Assembly (NCBI RefSeq): GCF_014647835.1
Contig: NZ_BMPY01000003.1
Coordinates: 1 to 64,000, forward strand
DNA length: 64,000 nucleotides
Direction of reading: 5' to 3'
Source of the DNA: Microbispora rosea subsp. aerata
GTDB lineage: Bacteria > Actinomycetota > Actinomycetes > Streptosporangiales > Streptosporangiaceae
Shown here: positions 42,383 to 50,235 of the stretch, piece by piece
Layout of the letters: the number at the start of each line of letters is the position of its first letter
Numbering within the stretch: position 1 is the stretch's first letter
Notes under the pieces: generated by a model
Database searches by the model: none
What the model saw: only the letters and a program-made list of their open reading frames with translations
What the model was told of the DNA's origin: nothing
Program-made: the position numbers and the translations under genes

Positions 42383-43789
42383 ATGAACCTCGCCACGGCC
42401 GCGCAGGCGGCCTACATCGTCGCCGCGCTCCTGTTCATCCTCAGCCTCGCCGGCCTGTCCAAGCACGAAACCGCGCGCTCCGGCGTCGCGTGGGGCATCT
42501 CCGGCATGACCATCGCGCTCGCCGCGACGGTCGTCCTCGCCGCGGACGGCAGCGGAACCCTCGCGGTGGTCCTGCTCCTGGCCGCGATGGCGATCGGCGC
42601 CGCCGTCGGGCTCTGGCGGGCCCGGGTGGTCGAGATGACCGCCATGCCGGAGCTGATCGCCATCCTGCACAGCTTCGTCGGCCTCGCCGCCGTCCTCGTC
42701 GGATGGAACGGCTTCCTCGAGGTCGAGGCCGCCGGAGACACGCGGACGCTGGGCGGCGGCACGCCGTTGGGCGTCCACCACGCCGAGGTGTCCGTCGGCG
42801 TGTTCATCGGGGCGCTCACCTTCACCGGGTCGGTCGTCGCGTTCCTCAAGCTCTCGGCCAGGATCGACAGCAAGCCCATGATGCTGCCCGGCAAGAACTA
42901 CCTGAACCTGGGCGCGCTCGCGGCGTTCGCGGTCCTGACCGTGCTGTTCGTGATCTCCCCCAGCCTCGGGGTGCTCGCCGCGCTGACGGTCGTGGCGCTG
43001 CTGCTCGGCTGGCACCTGGTCGCCTCCATCGGCGGCGGCGACATGCCCGTCGTCGTCTCCATGCTGAACAGCTACTCCGGGTGGGCCGCCGCGGCCTCCG
43101 GGTTCCTGCTCGACAACAACCTGCTGATCGTCACCGGCGCGCTCGTCGGCTCGTCCGGCGCCTACCTGTCGTACGTGATGTGCCAGGCGATGAACCGCTC
43201 GTTCATCTCCGTGATCGCCGGGGGTTTCGGCATCGAGGCGGGCCCCGCCGGCGACCGCGACTACGGCGAGCACAGGGAGATCACCGCCGTCGAGACCGCC
43301 GTGCTGCTCAAGGAGGCCAAGTCGGTCGTCATCACCCCCGGGTACGGCATGGCGGTCGCGCAGGCGCAGTATCCGGTCGCCGAGCTCACCCGCCGGCTCC
43401 GGGAGCGCGGCGTCGAGGTGCGTTTCGGCATCCATCCCGTGGCCGGCCGCCTGCCCGGTCACATGAACGTCCTGCTCGCCGAGGCCAAGGTGCCGTACGA
43501 CATCGTCCTCGAAATGGACGAGATCAACGACGACTTCGCCACCACGTCGGTCGTGCTCGTCATCGGCGCCAACGACACCGTCAATCCGGCGGCCATCGAG
43601 GATCCGGGCAGCCCCATCGCCGGGATGCCCGTCCTGCGCGTATGGGAGGCGGAGAACGTGATCGTCTTCAAGCGGTCGATGGCCACCGGGTATGCCGGGG
43701 TGCAGAACCCGCTGTTCTTCCGCCCCAACACCGGCATGCTCTTCGGCGACGCCAAGCAACGCGTGGAGGAGATCGTCGCCGCGCTCTGA
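42383..43789 (+). CDS. pntB: NAD(P) transhydrogenase subunit beta
   Basis: A 468-residue beta subunit with about nine membrane helices in the first 260 residues (including [18 protein letters not shown] and [16 protein letters not shown]) and the NADP-binding domain III at the C-terminus ([21 protein letters not shown], then [18 protein letters not shown] and the Asp of [12 protein letters not shown]). Together with the alpha subunit it forms the complete pump. The GAGGAG site lies 7 bases before the ATG, inside the pntA end. Confidence 0.94.
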   Translation: MNLATAAQAAYIVAALLFILSLAGLSKHETARSGVAWGISGMTIALAATVVLAADGSGTLAVVLLLAAMAIGAAVGLWRARVVEMTAMPELIAILHSFVGLAAVLVGWNGFLEVEAAGDTRTLGGGTPLGVHHAEVSVGVFIGALTFTGSVVAFLKLSARIDSKPMMLPGKNYLNLGALAAFAVLTVLFVISPSLGVLAALTVVALLLGWHLVASIGGGDMPVVVSMLNSYSGWAAAASGFLLDNNLLIVTGALVGSSGAYLSYVMCQAMNRSFISVIAGGFGIEAGPAGDRDYGEHREITAVETAVLLKEAKSVVITPGYGMAVAQAQYPVAELTRRLRERGVEVRFGIHPVAGRLPGHMNVLLAEAKVPYDIVLEMDEINDDFATTSVVLVIGANDTVNPAAIEDPGSPIAGMPVLRVWEAENVIVFKRSMATGYAGVQNPLFFRPNTGMLFGDAKQRVEEIVAAL

Positions 43790-43851
43790 CGGAAAAGCAA
43801 CGCGTGATCAAGCCCGGCCGCTCAGCGGCGCCGGGGAGGGGCCGGGCCGCG

Positions 43852-43917
43852 CATGAGGCGCGCGATATCCCCCGCCACTTTCACTTTATAGCAGATTTGG
43901 GCGCCTCATGAGGCGCC
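43852..43917 (+). promoter_or_regulatory. Repeated CATGAGGCGC element and 18-bp palindrome before rph
   Basis: GGCGCCTCATGAGGCGCC (43900-43917) is a perfect 18-bp palindrome about 58 bases upstream of the rph start. Its right half core CATGAGGCGC also occurs at 43852-43861, 55 bases earlier, about five DNA turns away. The position matches where the rifampin-associated element sits before known rph genes, but the sequence is different. Confidence 0.5.
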
Positions 43918-43975
43918 GGAAATTGCTTCATACTTGCCCGTTGCCACCTGCCCGACGAGCGATGGAGCAGCGGGA

Positions 43976-46612
43976 ATGCGTTATGTAATGGGTTTCGGGG
44001 AAATCGACGCGACGAATGTCGCGGACGTCGGCGGAAAGGGGGTGCACCTCGGTGAGCTCTCGCGCATCGACGGCGTCCACGTGCCGGACGGCTTCTGCGT
44101 CACGACGGACGCCTTCCGGCGGGTCGTGGCCGAGGCGCCGTCGATCGACGACCGGCTCGACGCGCTGTCGCGCGTGAATCCGGACGACCACGCGGCGATT
44201 CGCACCCTGAGCGCGGAGATCCGCCACACGGTCGAAGGCCTGGCCCTGCCCGGCGATCTCGTGGCGGCGATCGGCGAGTCGCTCGCCCGGCTCGGGGAGG
44301 ACGGCTCCTACGCGGTGCGCTCCAGCGCGACGGCCGAAGACCTGCCGACCGCGTCCTTCGCCGGCCAGCAGGACTCGTACCTGAACGTCGTGGGCCTGGA
44401 CGCGATCCTCCGGCACGTACGGCGATGCTGGGCCTCGCTGTTCACCGAACGGGCGGTGGTCTATCGGTGCCGCAACGGCTTCGACCACCGGAAGGTGCGG
44501 ATGGCCGTGGTCGTGCAGCGGATGGTGTTCCCGGAGGCGGCCGGGGTCATGTTCACCGCGGACCCGGTGACCTCGAACCGGACCATCGCCACGGTCGAAG
44601 CAGGCTGGGGGCTCGCCGAGGCGTTCGTCTCCGGCCTGGCCGCCGCCGACGTCTACACGGTGCGCGACGACCGGGTCGTCACCGCCGAGGTGGCCGCCAA
44701 ACAGCGGATCGTACGGGCGTCGCCGGACGGCGGCACCGAGGAGGCGCCGGTCGAGCCGGAGCGGCGGACGCAGCCGGTTTTGACCGACGCGCAGGTCGTG
44801 CGCCTGGCGCGGCTGGGCCGGCGCATCGAAGCGCACTTCGGCCGGCCGCAGGACATCGAATGGTGCCTGGCCGGCGACGAGTTCCACATCGTCCAGAGCC
44901 GGCCGATCACCACGCTGTTTCCCGTCCCCGTGACCGGCGACCAGGACAAGCACCTCTACGTCTCCGTCGGTCACCAGCAGATGATGACCGACGCGATCAA
45001 GCCGCTGGGGTTGTCCCTGTGGCAGCTGACGACCCCGCGGCCCATGCACGAGGCGGGCAGCCGGTTGTTCGTCGACGTGGCCCCCGTGCTGGCGACGCCC
45101 GCGGGCCGTACGCGCCTGCTTGAGACGTTCGGCAGGTCCGACCCGCTGATCCGGGACGCGCTGCAGGCCGTCGTCGACCGCGGCGACTTCCTGCCCCCGC
45201 TCCCGGACGAGGCCCCCGGCGCCGTACCCGCCGGTGCCCCACCCGCGGGGGCCGCACCCGCGGGGGCCGCAGCCGCCCCGATCGAGACCGATCCGGCCAT
45301 CGTCACCGAGCTGATCCGGCGCGGCGAGGAGTCCGTCGCCGCCCTGCGGCGCGAGATCCGGGACCTGTCCGGGCCGGCGCTGCTCGACTTCATCCTGGCC
45401 GACATCGCGGAGCTGAAGCGCCTGCTGTTCGACCCGCAAGGCCTCCAAGTGGTCATGGCGGGGATGGAGGCGGCCTGGTGGCTCAACGACCACCTCGAGG
45501 AGTGGCTGGGCGAGAAGAACGCAGCCGACGTGCTCACGCAGTCCGTCCCCCACAACGTCACCTCGGAGATGGGGCTGGCGCTCCTCGACGTCGCGGACAC
45601 GATCCGGCCGCACCCGGAGGTCGTGGCGTTCCTGCAGCGCGTCGCGGACGAGGGCCGGGAGGGCGACGGCTTCCTGGACGAGCTGGCCGGGCTGCCCGGG
45701 GGGCGGGAGGCACGCGACGCCATCAGGGACTACCTCGGCAAGTACGGCATGCGCTGCGCGGGCGAGATCGACATCACCAGAACGCGCTGGAGCGAGCAGC
45801 CCGGCATGCTCGTCCCCACCATCCTCGGCAACGTCAGGAACTTCGAGCCCGGCGCCGCCAAGCGACGCTTCGACCAAGGGCTGCGGGAGGCGCGGCAGAA
45901 GGAAGAAGAGCTGCTGACCCGTCTGCGCGCCCTTCCTGACGGGGAGCGCAAGGCGGAGGAGACCAAGCGGATGATCGACCGCGTCCGCACCTTCGCCGGA
46001 TATCGGGAATATCCCAAGTACGGCATGGTCAGCCGCTACTTCGCCTACAAGCAGGCGTTGCTGCGGGAGGCCGACCGCCTCGTCCGGTCCGGCGTACTGC
46101 GGGAGAGGGAGGACATCTTCTTCCTCCGGCTCGAGGAACTGCGGGAGGTCGTGCGGACCGACGAGGCGGACGCCGATCTCATCGCGGAGCGGCGGGCGGC
46201 GTTCCGGTCGCATGAGGCGCTCACCCCGCCTCGGGTCTTCACCTCCGACGGCGAGGTCGTCACCGCCCGTTATCGGCGTGACGACGCCCCGCCCGGCGCG
46301 CTGGCCGGCCTCCCGGTCTCGGCCGGGACCGTCGAGGGCCGTGCCCGTGTCGTCCTCGACATGGCCCAGGCCGACCTCGAGGCGGGCGACATCCTGGTCA
46401 CCGCCTTCACCGACCCCAGCTGGACTCCCTTGTTCGTCACCGTCGCCGGACTCGTGACGGAGGTGGGCGGCCTCATGACGCACGGGGCGGTGATCGCCCG
46501 GGAGTACGGCCTGCCGGCTGTCGTGGGGGTGGAGCAGGCCACCCGGCTGATCCGGGACGGGCAGCGGATCCGCGTGCACGGGACCGACGGGTACGTCGAG
46601 ATCCTCGACTGA
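43976..46612 (+). CDS. rph: Rifampin phosphotransferase (rifamycin-inactivating)
   Basis: An 878-residue dikinase-like enzyme. It phosphorylates the C21 hydroxyl of rifamycins with the beta-phosphate of ATP, which inactivates the drug. The order is as in the known enzymes: N-terminal ATP-binding domain (GGKGVHLGELSRI, AVRSSATAEDLPTASFAGQQD, DIEWCL), rifampin-binding domain (VSVGHQQMMTDAIKPLGL, YGMVSRYF), and C-terminal phospho-His domain with the catalytic His at about residue 836 in GGLMTHGAVIAREYGLP. A Pro/Ala/Gly linker near residues 415-435 is longer than usual. GGAG lies 8 bases before the ATG at 43976. Confidence 0.9.
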   Translation: MRYVMGFGEIDATNVADVGGKGVHLGELSRIDGVHVPDGFCVTTDAFRRVVAEAPSIDDRLDALSRVNPDDHAAIRTLSAEIRHTVEGLALPGDLVAAIGESLARLGEDGSYAVRSSATAEDLPTASFAGQQDSYLNVVGLDAILRHVRRCWASLFTERAVVYRCRNGFDHRKVRMAVVVQRMVFPEAAGVMFTADPVTSNRTIATVEAGWGLAEAFVSGLAAADVYTVRDDRVVTAEVAAKQRIVRASPDGGTEEAPVEPERRTQPVLTDAQVVRLARLGRRIEAHFGRPQDIEWCLAGDEFHIVQSRPITTLFPVPVTGDQDKHLYVSVGHQQMMTDAIKPLGLSLWQLTTPRPMHEAGSRLFVDVAPVLATPAGRTRLLETFGRSDPLIRDALQAVVDRGDFLPPLPDEAPGAVPAGAPPAGAAPAGAAAAPIETDPAIVTELIRRGEESVAALRREIRDLSGPALLDFILADIAELKRLLFDPQGLQVVMAGMEAAWWLNDHLEEWLGEKNAADVLTQSVPHNVTSEMGLALLDVADTIRPHPEVVAFLQRVADEGREGDGFLDELAGLPGGREARDAIRDYLGKYGMRCAGEIDITRTRWSEQPGMLVPTILGNVRNFEPGAAKRRFDQGLREARQKEEELLTRLRALPDGERKAEETKRMIDRVRTFAGYREYPKYGMVSRYFAYKQALLREADRLVRSGVLREREDIFFLRLEELREVVRTDEADADLIAERRAAFRSHEALTPPRVFTSDGEVVTARYRRDDAPPGALAGLPVSAGTVEGRARVVLDMAQADLEAGDILVTAFTDPSWTPLFVTVAGLVTEVGGLMTHGAVIAREYGLPAVVGVEQATRLIRDGQRIRVHGTDGYVEILD

Positions 46613-46635
46613 ACTCGTCGCGCCGGACCGGATTC

Positions 46636-46812
46636 TCAGGACTCTGCATCTCCGGGCACGGCGGCGACCACCGTGATCTCGACGATCTTCCCGTCGCCGT
46701 CGAGGGGCACCGCACCCGCCGTGAACGCCAGGCGTCGACCCGCTTCGACCACGGCCGCGTGCGCGTACCGCGGGGGCGGAAACAGAGCGGGCACGATCAC
46801 GCGCTGAACCAA
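46636..46812 (-). pseudogene. Internally deleted RidA/YjgF-like gene
   Basis: The 58-codon frame encodes a normal RidA beginning (VQRVIVPALFPPPRYAHAA, then LAFTAGAVPLDGDG) that jumps directly into a typical RidA ending (VEITVVAAVP). About 70 central residues of the roughly 130 expected are missing, including the conserved Arg of the active site. AAGGAGG lies six bases before a TTG start, so the reading frame still looks expressed. I call it a pseudogene; a short functional remnant is less likely. Intact RidA removes reactive enamines made by PLP enzymes. Confidence 0.75.
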
Positions 46813-47061
46813 GGAAGTCCTCCTTATCGAGCCGGTCCGGGGATGATCGCACTGCCGGCTCCGCCGTGCCGCCGGGTTTTCCCCGGACCGGCTCCGCACG
46901 CGCGCTCCCGCGGCCGACGGCCGTGTGCGTACGGCGAACGGGGACGCGAGGCGTGAGTTGTCGGACGCGGCCGCATCCGGCGAACGGGATGCCCGAGCGG
47001 CCCGTTCATACGCGGCGACCGGGCGAACGGGGCACCCCCGTTCGCCCGCCAACGCTGCGCG
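46813..47061. other. Gap between the ridA remnant and the oxidoreductase
   Basis: About 250 bases without a recognisable gene, rich in CGGCGAACGGG-like words. It lies upstream of the ridA remnant and downstream of the oxidoreductase. Confidence 0.3.
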
Positions 47062-48243
47062 TCACGACCGCGTGAGGGACCGGGTCTCCGCCGCACCGGC
47101 GACCGCGAGGCGCCGGCGGCGGCTCGGCCGCAACATGGTCGGGTGGGAGATGCCCCAGGCCGCGCCCGCGCAGATCATCTCCTTGATGCGGGCGGCGGTC
47201 CGGCCCGTGAAAACGGTGGGCGTGACCTGGTCGTCGGGGGTCACGCGCTGGATGATCCCGTCGCGGCGTCCGATGCTGACGCACTGCAGCGCGTAGCCGA
47301 TCGTGGTCTCGGGCGCCTTGCGGCCGGTCAAGCGCGCGGCGATGACGTCGGCCGCCAGCCACGCCATGGGGTTCGCGGTGGCGCAGGCCATCCGCAGCGG
47401 CTTGCCACCCGCTCCCATGGCGAACGCCGCGTCGCCGACGGCGTACACATCGGGGTGCGAGACCGACCGCATGCCGGCGTCGACGACGATCCGGCCCGTG
47501 TCGGTCACCTCGAGGGTGGTGGCGGCGGCGATCGGACGCACGGTGAACCCCGCGGTCCACACGGTCACCTGGGCCTCGATCTTGCCGCCCGCGCCGGTGA
47601 CCACGCCGTCCGCTTCCACGCGCGTGACGTCGACGTCGTCGTGGACCGTGATGCCGAGCCGGTCGAAGGCGCGCCGCAGATGGCGCTGGGCCTTGTCGCT
47701 GAGCCAGCCGCCGACGCGCTCGCGGGCGGCGATCGCCACCTTCAGGTCCGGGCGGGCTTCGGCGATCTCGGTGGCCGTCTCGATGCCGGTCAGGCCGCCG
47801 CCCACGATCAGCACGGTCCCGCCGGGCCGCACCTCGCTCAGACGCGCCCGCAGCCGGAGAGCGGCCTGCTTGCCGGCCACGTTGTACGCGTGCTCCGCGG
47901 CGCCGGGGACGCCGTGATCGGCGTTGACGCTGCCCAACGCGTACACGAGGGTGTCGTACGCGAGGGTCTCACCACCGAGATCGACGGTCTTGCCTTCCAC
48001 GTCGACAGCGGTGACCCACGCGATCCGGACCCGCACGCCGGTGCCCGCGAAGATGTCGCGCAGCGGGCGAGGCCGCAGATCCTGTCCGCTGGCGAGCTGG
48101 TGCATGCGGACCCGTTCGACGAACTCCGGGTCGCCGTTGACCAGGGTGATCTCGACGTCGTCGCGGTGCAGCCGCTTGGCGAGGCGACCGGCGACGACGG
48201 CTCCGGCGTACCCGGCTCCCAGGACGACGATGCGGTGCTTCAT
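47062..48243 (-). CDS. NDH-2-like FAD-dependent NAD(P)H oxidoreductase
   Basis: A 393-residue two-dinucleotide-fold flavoprotein. The FAD site is VVLGAGYAGAVVAGRLA at the N-terminus, the NAD site TVLIVGGGLTGIETATEIAE at about 142-160, and the second FAD motif HPDVYAVGDAAFAMG at about 273-287. It resembles type II NADH dehydrogenases and related soluble oxidoreductases; the C-terminal membrane anchor of true NDH-2 is not obvious. It follows the ECF41 sigma gene by 81 bases. In ECF41 loci the neighbouring gene is usually an oxidoreductase of this general kind and a target of the sigma factor. CAGGAG precedes the ATG. Confidence 0.83.
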   Translation of the reverse strand: MKHRIVVLGAGYAGAVVAGRLAKRLHRDDVEITLVNGDPEFVERVRMHQLASGQDLRPRPLRDIFAGTGVRVRIAWVTAVDVEGKTVDLGGETLAYDTLVYALGSVNADHGVPGAAEHAYNVAGKQAALRLRARLSEVRPGGTVLIVGGGLTGIETATEIAEARPDLKVAIAARERVGGWLSDKAQRHLRRAFDRLGITVHDDVDVTRVEADGVVTGAGGKIEAQVTVWTAGFTVRPIAAATTLEVTDTGRIVVDAGMRSVSHPDVYAVGDAAFAMGAGGKPLRMACATANPMAWLAADVIAARLTGRKAPETTIGYALQCVSIGRRDGIIQRVTPDDQVTPTVFTGRTAARIKEMICAGAAWGISHPTMLRPSRRRRLAVAGAAETRSLTRS

Positions 48244-48324
48244 CTCTGCACTCCTGTCTGGCTGGTTTCACCTCCTGAACCGGACAGGCGCGCGATCCCT
48301 GACAGAGACCGGGTGTGATGTGGG

Positions 48325-49269
48325 TCACCAGCTCATCGGCAACGGCTCATGCGGCCCGGCGGCAGCCCACTGACGTGCGATGCGCCGCAGTTTGTCGGGG
48401 TTGACCTGGATGTGGATCGAGGCGAGGCCGCCCGGGGTCACATCGAGGCAGATCACGCCGACGACCCGCTCGCCGACCTCGATCAGCACGGCGGGGCCGC
48501 CGTTGACGACGGCGGCGTAGAAGACGGGGTCGCCGCCGACGAGGGCCCGCTTGGAATCGCTCCGGTGGAACAGGCCACGCAGATACTTGGCGATCTCCAT
48601 CGCTCCGATGACCGGGGTCAGGCGAGCCACCGTCTTGCCGCCGCCGTCGGCCACGCTGACCGCGTCGGCGACGAGCAGCCGGATCAGCGGCTCGGTGTCG
48701 CCGCTGAGGGCCGCGGCGAGAAACTCCTCGGTGATCTTCCGCGCGGCGACCAGGTCGATTTCCGTACGGGATCGTTCGGCGACCAGATGCTGCTTGGCAC
48801 GCCGGTAGATCTGCTGGCAGTTCGACTCGGTGATGTCCAGGATCTCCGCGACCTCGTGGTGCGCGTACCCGAACGCCTCGCGCAGCACGTACACGACGCG
48901 TTCCTTGGGAGACAGCCGCTCCATGAGGGTGAGCATCGCCATGGAAACCGACTCGCGCTGCTCGAAGGTGTCGGCGGGACCGAGCATCCGGTCTCCGTCC
49001 AGCACCGGCTCGGGAAGCCACTGCCCCACGTACGTTTCCCGCCTGGCCCGCGCCGAGGTGAGCTGGTTGAGGCAGATGTTGGTGAGCACCTTCGTCAGCC
49101 ACGCTTCGGGCGTCTCGATGCGTTCCCGGTCCGCCGCGTGCCAGCGCAGGTACGTGTCCTGCACCGCGTCCTCCGCATCACCGGCCGATCCCAGCAGCCG
49201 GTAGGCGATCGCCTCCAGGCGACCCCTGAAGCTCTCGAACAGATCGGCCTCATGCGTGCGGAGCGACAT
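48325..49269 (-). CDS. ECF41-type RNA polymerase sigma factor with SnoaL-like C-terminal domain
   Basis: A 314-residue ECF sigma factor. Region 2 (about residues 5-75, AYRLLGSAGDAEDAVQDTYLRW) and region 4 (about 110-165, LMERLSPKERVVYVLREAFGYAHHEVAEIL) are followed by a C-terminal extension of about 115 residues with the two ECF41 signatures DGGGK and NPDKL. In ECF41 factors this extension replaces an anti-sigma factor and tunes activity. I start at the ATG at 49269: GATTAT lies 6 bases before it with TGGACG 18 bases further up, which suggests a leaderless message. An ATG six codons earlier is possible. Confidence 0.88.
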   Translation of the reverse strand: MSLRTHEADLFESFRGRLEAIAYRLLGSAGDAEDAVQDTYLRWHAADRERIETPEAWLTKVLTNICLNQLTSARARRETYVGQWLPEPVLDGDRMLGPADTFEQRESVSMAMLTLMERLSPKERVVYVLREAFGYAHHEVAEILDITESNCQQIYRRAKQHLVAERSRTEIDLVAARKITEEFLAAALSGDTEPLIRLLVADAVSVADGGGKTVARLTPVIGAMEIAKYLRGLFHRSDSKRALVGGDPVFYAAVVNGGPAVLIEVGERVVGVICLDVTPGGLASIHIQVNPDKLRRIARQWAAAGPHEPLPMSW

Positions 49270-49275
49270 CGCCCC

Positions 49276-49305
49276 ATAATCGGGCATGCCCGCAGGTCAC
49301 GTCCA
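49276..49305 (-). promoter_or_regulatory. Promoter of the ECF41 sigma gene
   Basis: On the minus strand, TGGACG (49300-49305) and GATTAT (49276-49281) are 18 bases apart. Transcription would start close to the ATG at 49269, so the message would be leaderless. The boxes look like a housekeeping promoter, not the TGTCACA/CGTC pair known for ECF41-dependent promoters. Confidence 0.45.
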
Positions 49306-49373
49306 CACGGCGTCCGCCTCGCCTGGGCGTCGCCGGCAAGAAGGCAGCGCGGCGACTACCCCGGATCCATCGA

Positions 49374-49685
49374 TTACTGGACCTCCTCACCCAGGGCCTT
49401 CGCGCGAGCGGTCTTCGCCTCCTCGCCCATCAGGTGATGCACGGTCGTGCCCGGCAGGGTGGGCAGCGCGGCCCAGTGGGTGATCGGGTCGTCACAGACT
49501 TGGGGGTCGTCGTTCTCCCGGCCGTAGGGCAGGCGGATGACACCGTCTGACTTTGCCCGCAAGCTCGGACGCGATCGCTGGCGAGAGCTGAACCGTGGAC
49601 TGTGGATTACGCCGAAGGAACGAGTGGCGACCTTGGCATGTATCGGCTCTCCGCTCTCCGGCCTGGCTGCCGTTGCGGCGGTCAT
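49374..49685 (-). CDS. Small hypothetical protein
   Basis: A 103-codon frame from an ATG at 49685. The last 55 residues look protein-like (YGRENDDPQVCDDPITHW, LMGEEAKTARAKALGEE), while the first 45 are Arg/Ser-rich and less convincing. I cannot assign a family. It may be the end of a decayed longer gene. It lies 17 bases after the flavoprotein stop and could be the third gene of that operon. Confidence 0.3.
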   Translation of the reverse strand: MTAATAARPESGEPIHAKVATRSFGVIHSPRFSSRQRSRPSLRAKSDGVIRLPYGRENDDPQVCDDPITHWAALPTLPGTTVHHLMGEEAKTARAKALGEEVQ

Positions 49686-49701
49686 TCTTGATCGAGGCTA
49701 A

Positions 49702-50235
49702 TCACCTACGCAGCGCCTTCAACGCCAGATGCCACGGGAAAGACTTGAATCGGTCGGCGCCTCCACTCGGCGGATGCGGCTCAAATTGGCCAGGCCCCAG
49801 GAGCAGGTCAACACCCTCACTACGCAGCGAGTCGATGCTGTGGCGGAAGGGCCTCCGGGCGGCAAAGGCGCTGTTCACGAATGGTAGAACGACAACGGGG
49901 ATGCCGAGGCCGGGGGCTTCGGCGAGGAGACCGAGGGCGTAGGTGTCGGCGATGCCTTGGGCGAACTTGTTGATGGTGTTGTAGGTCGCGGGGGCGACGA
50001 TGATGGCGTCTGCCCTCGGCGGTCTGGGGTCGCCGGGCTTGCGATACTGGCTACGGACAGGGCGGCCGGTCTGCTGCTCCAGGGCGGAGACGTCGATGAA
50101 GTCAAGCGCGTTCGGGGTGGCGACGATCTGGACGGTCCATCCGTCGTCTTGAGCCATCGTGACGAGTTTGCCGACGTCGCCGGCGGGTCCTGCGGCGCAG
50201 ACGATGATGTACAGCACCTTGCCGGTGTTGGTCAC
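49702..50235 (-). CDS. Flavoprotein, Dfp/PPC-decarboxylase-like
   Basis: A 177-residue HFCD-type flavoprotein related to phosphopantothenoylcysteine decarboxylase. The fold is recognised from VLYIIVCAAGPAGDVGKLV at the N-terminus and the FMN-side motif IIVAPATYNTINKFAQGIADTYALGLLAEA at about 90-119. The catalytic His typical of PPC decarboxylase is not placed convincingly, so it may act as a flavin-binding regulator or decarboxylate a different thiol substrate. It overlaps the XRE regulator stop by GTGA; this pair recurs in streptomycetes and related genera. Confidence 0.8.
   Translation of the reverse strand: MTNTGKVLYIIVCAAGPAGDVGKLVTMAQDDGWTVQIVATPNALDFIDVSALEQQTGRPVRSQYRKPGDPRPPRADAIIVAPATYNTINKFAQGIADTYALGLLAEAPGLGIPVVVLPFVNSAFAARRPFRHSIDSLRSEGVDLLLGPGQFEPHPPSGGADRFKSFPWHLALKALRR

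Noticed and set aside
43790-43975. A canonical rifampin-associated element before rph
   Set aside because: I looked for the GGGGCTTGCGGCAAG-type sequence and did not find it; a different palindrome is present.
43928-46852. A 974-codon open frame on the minus strand opposite rph
   Set aside because: It is the usual antisense shadow of a high-GC gene; rph itself has full-length homology and correct codon bias.
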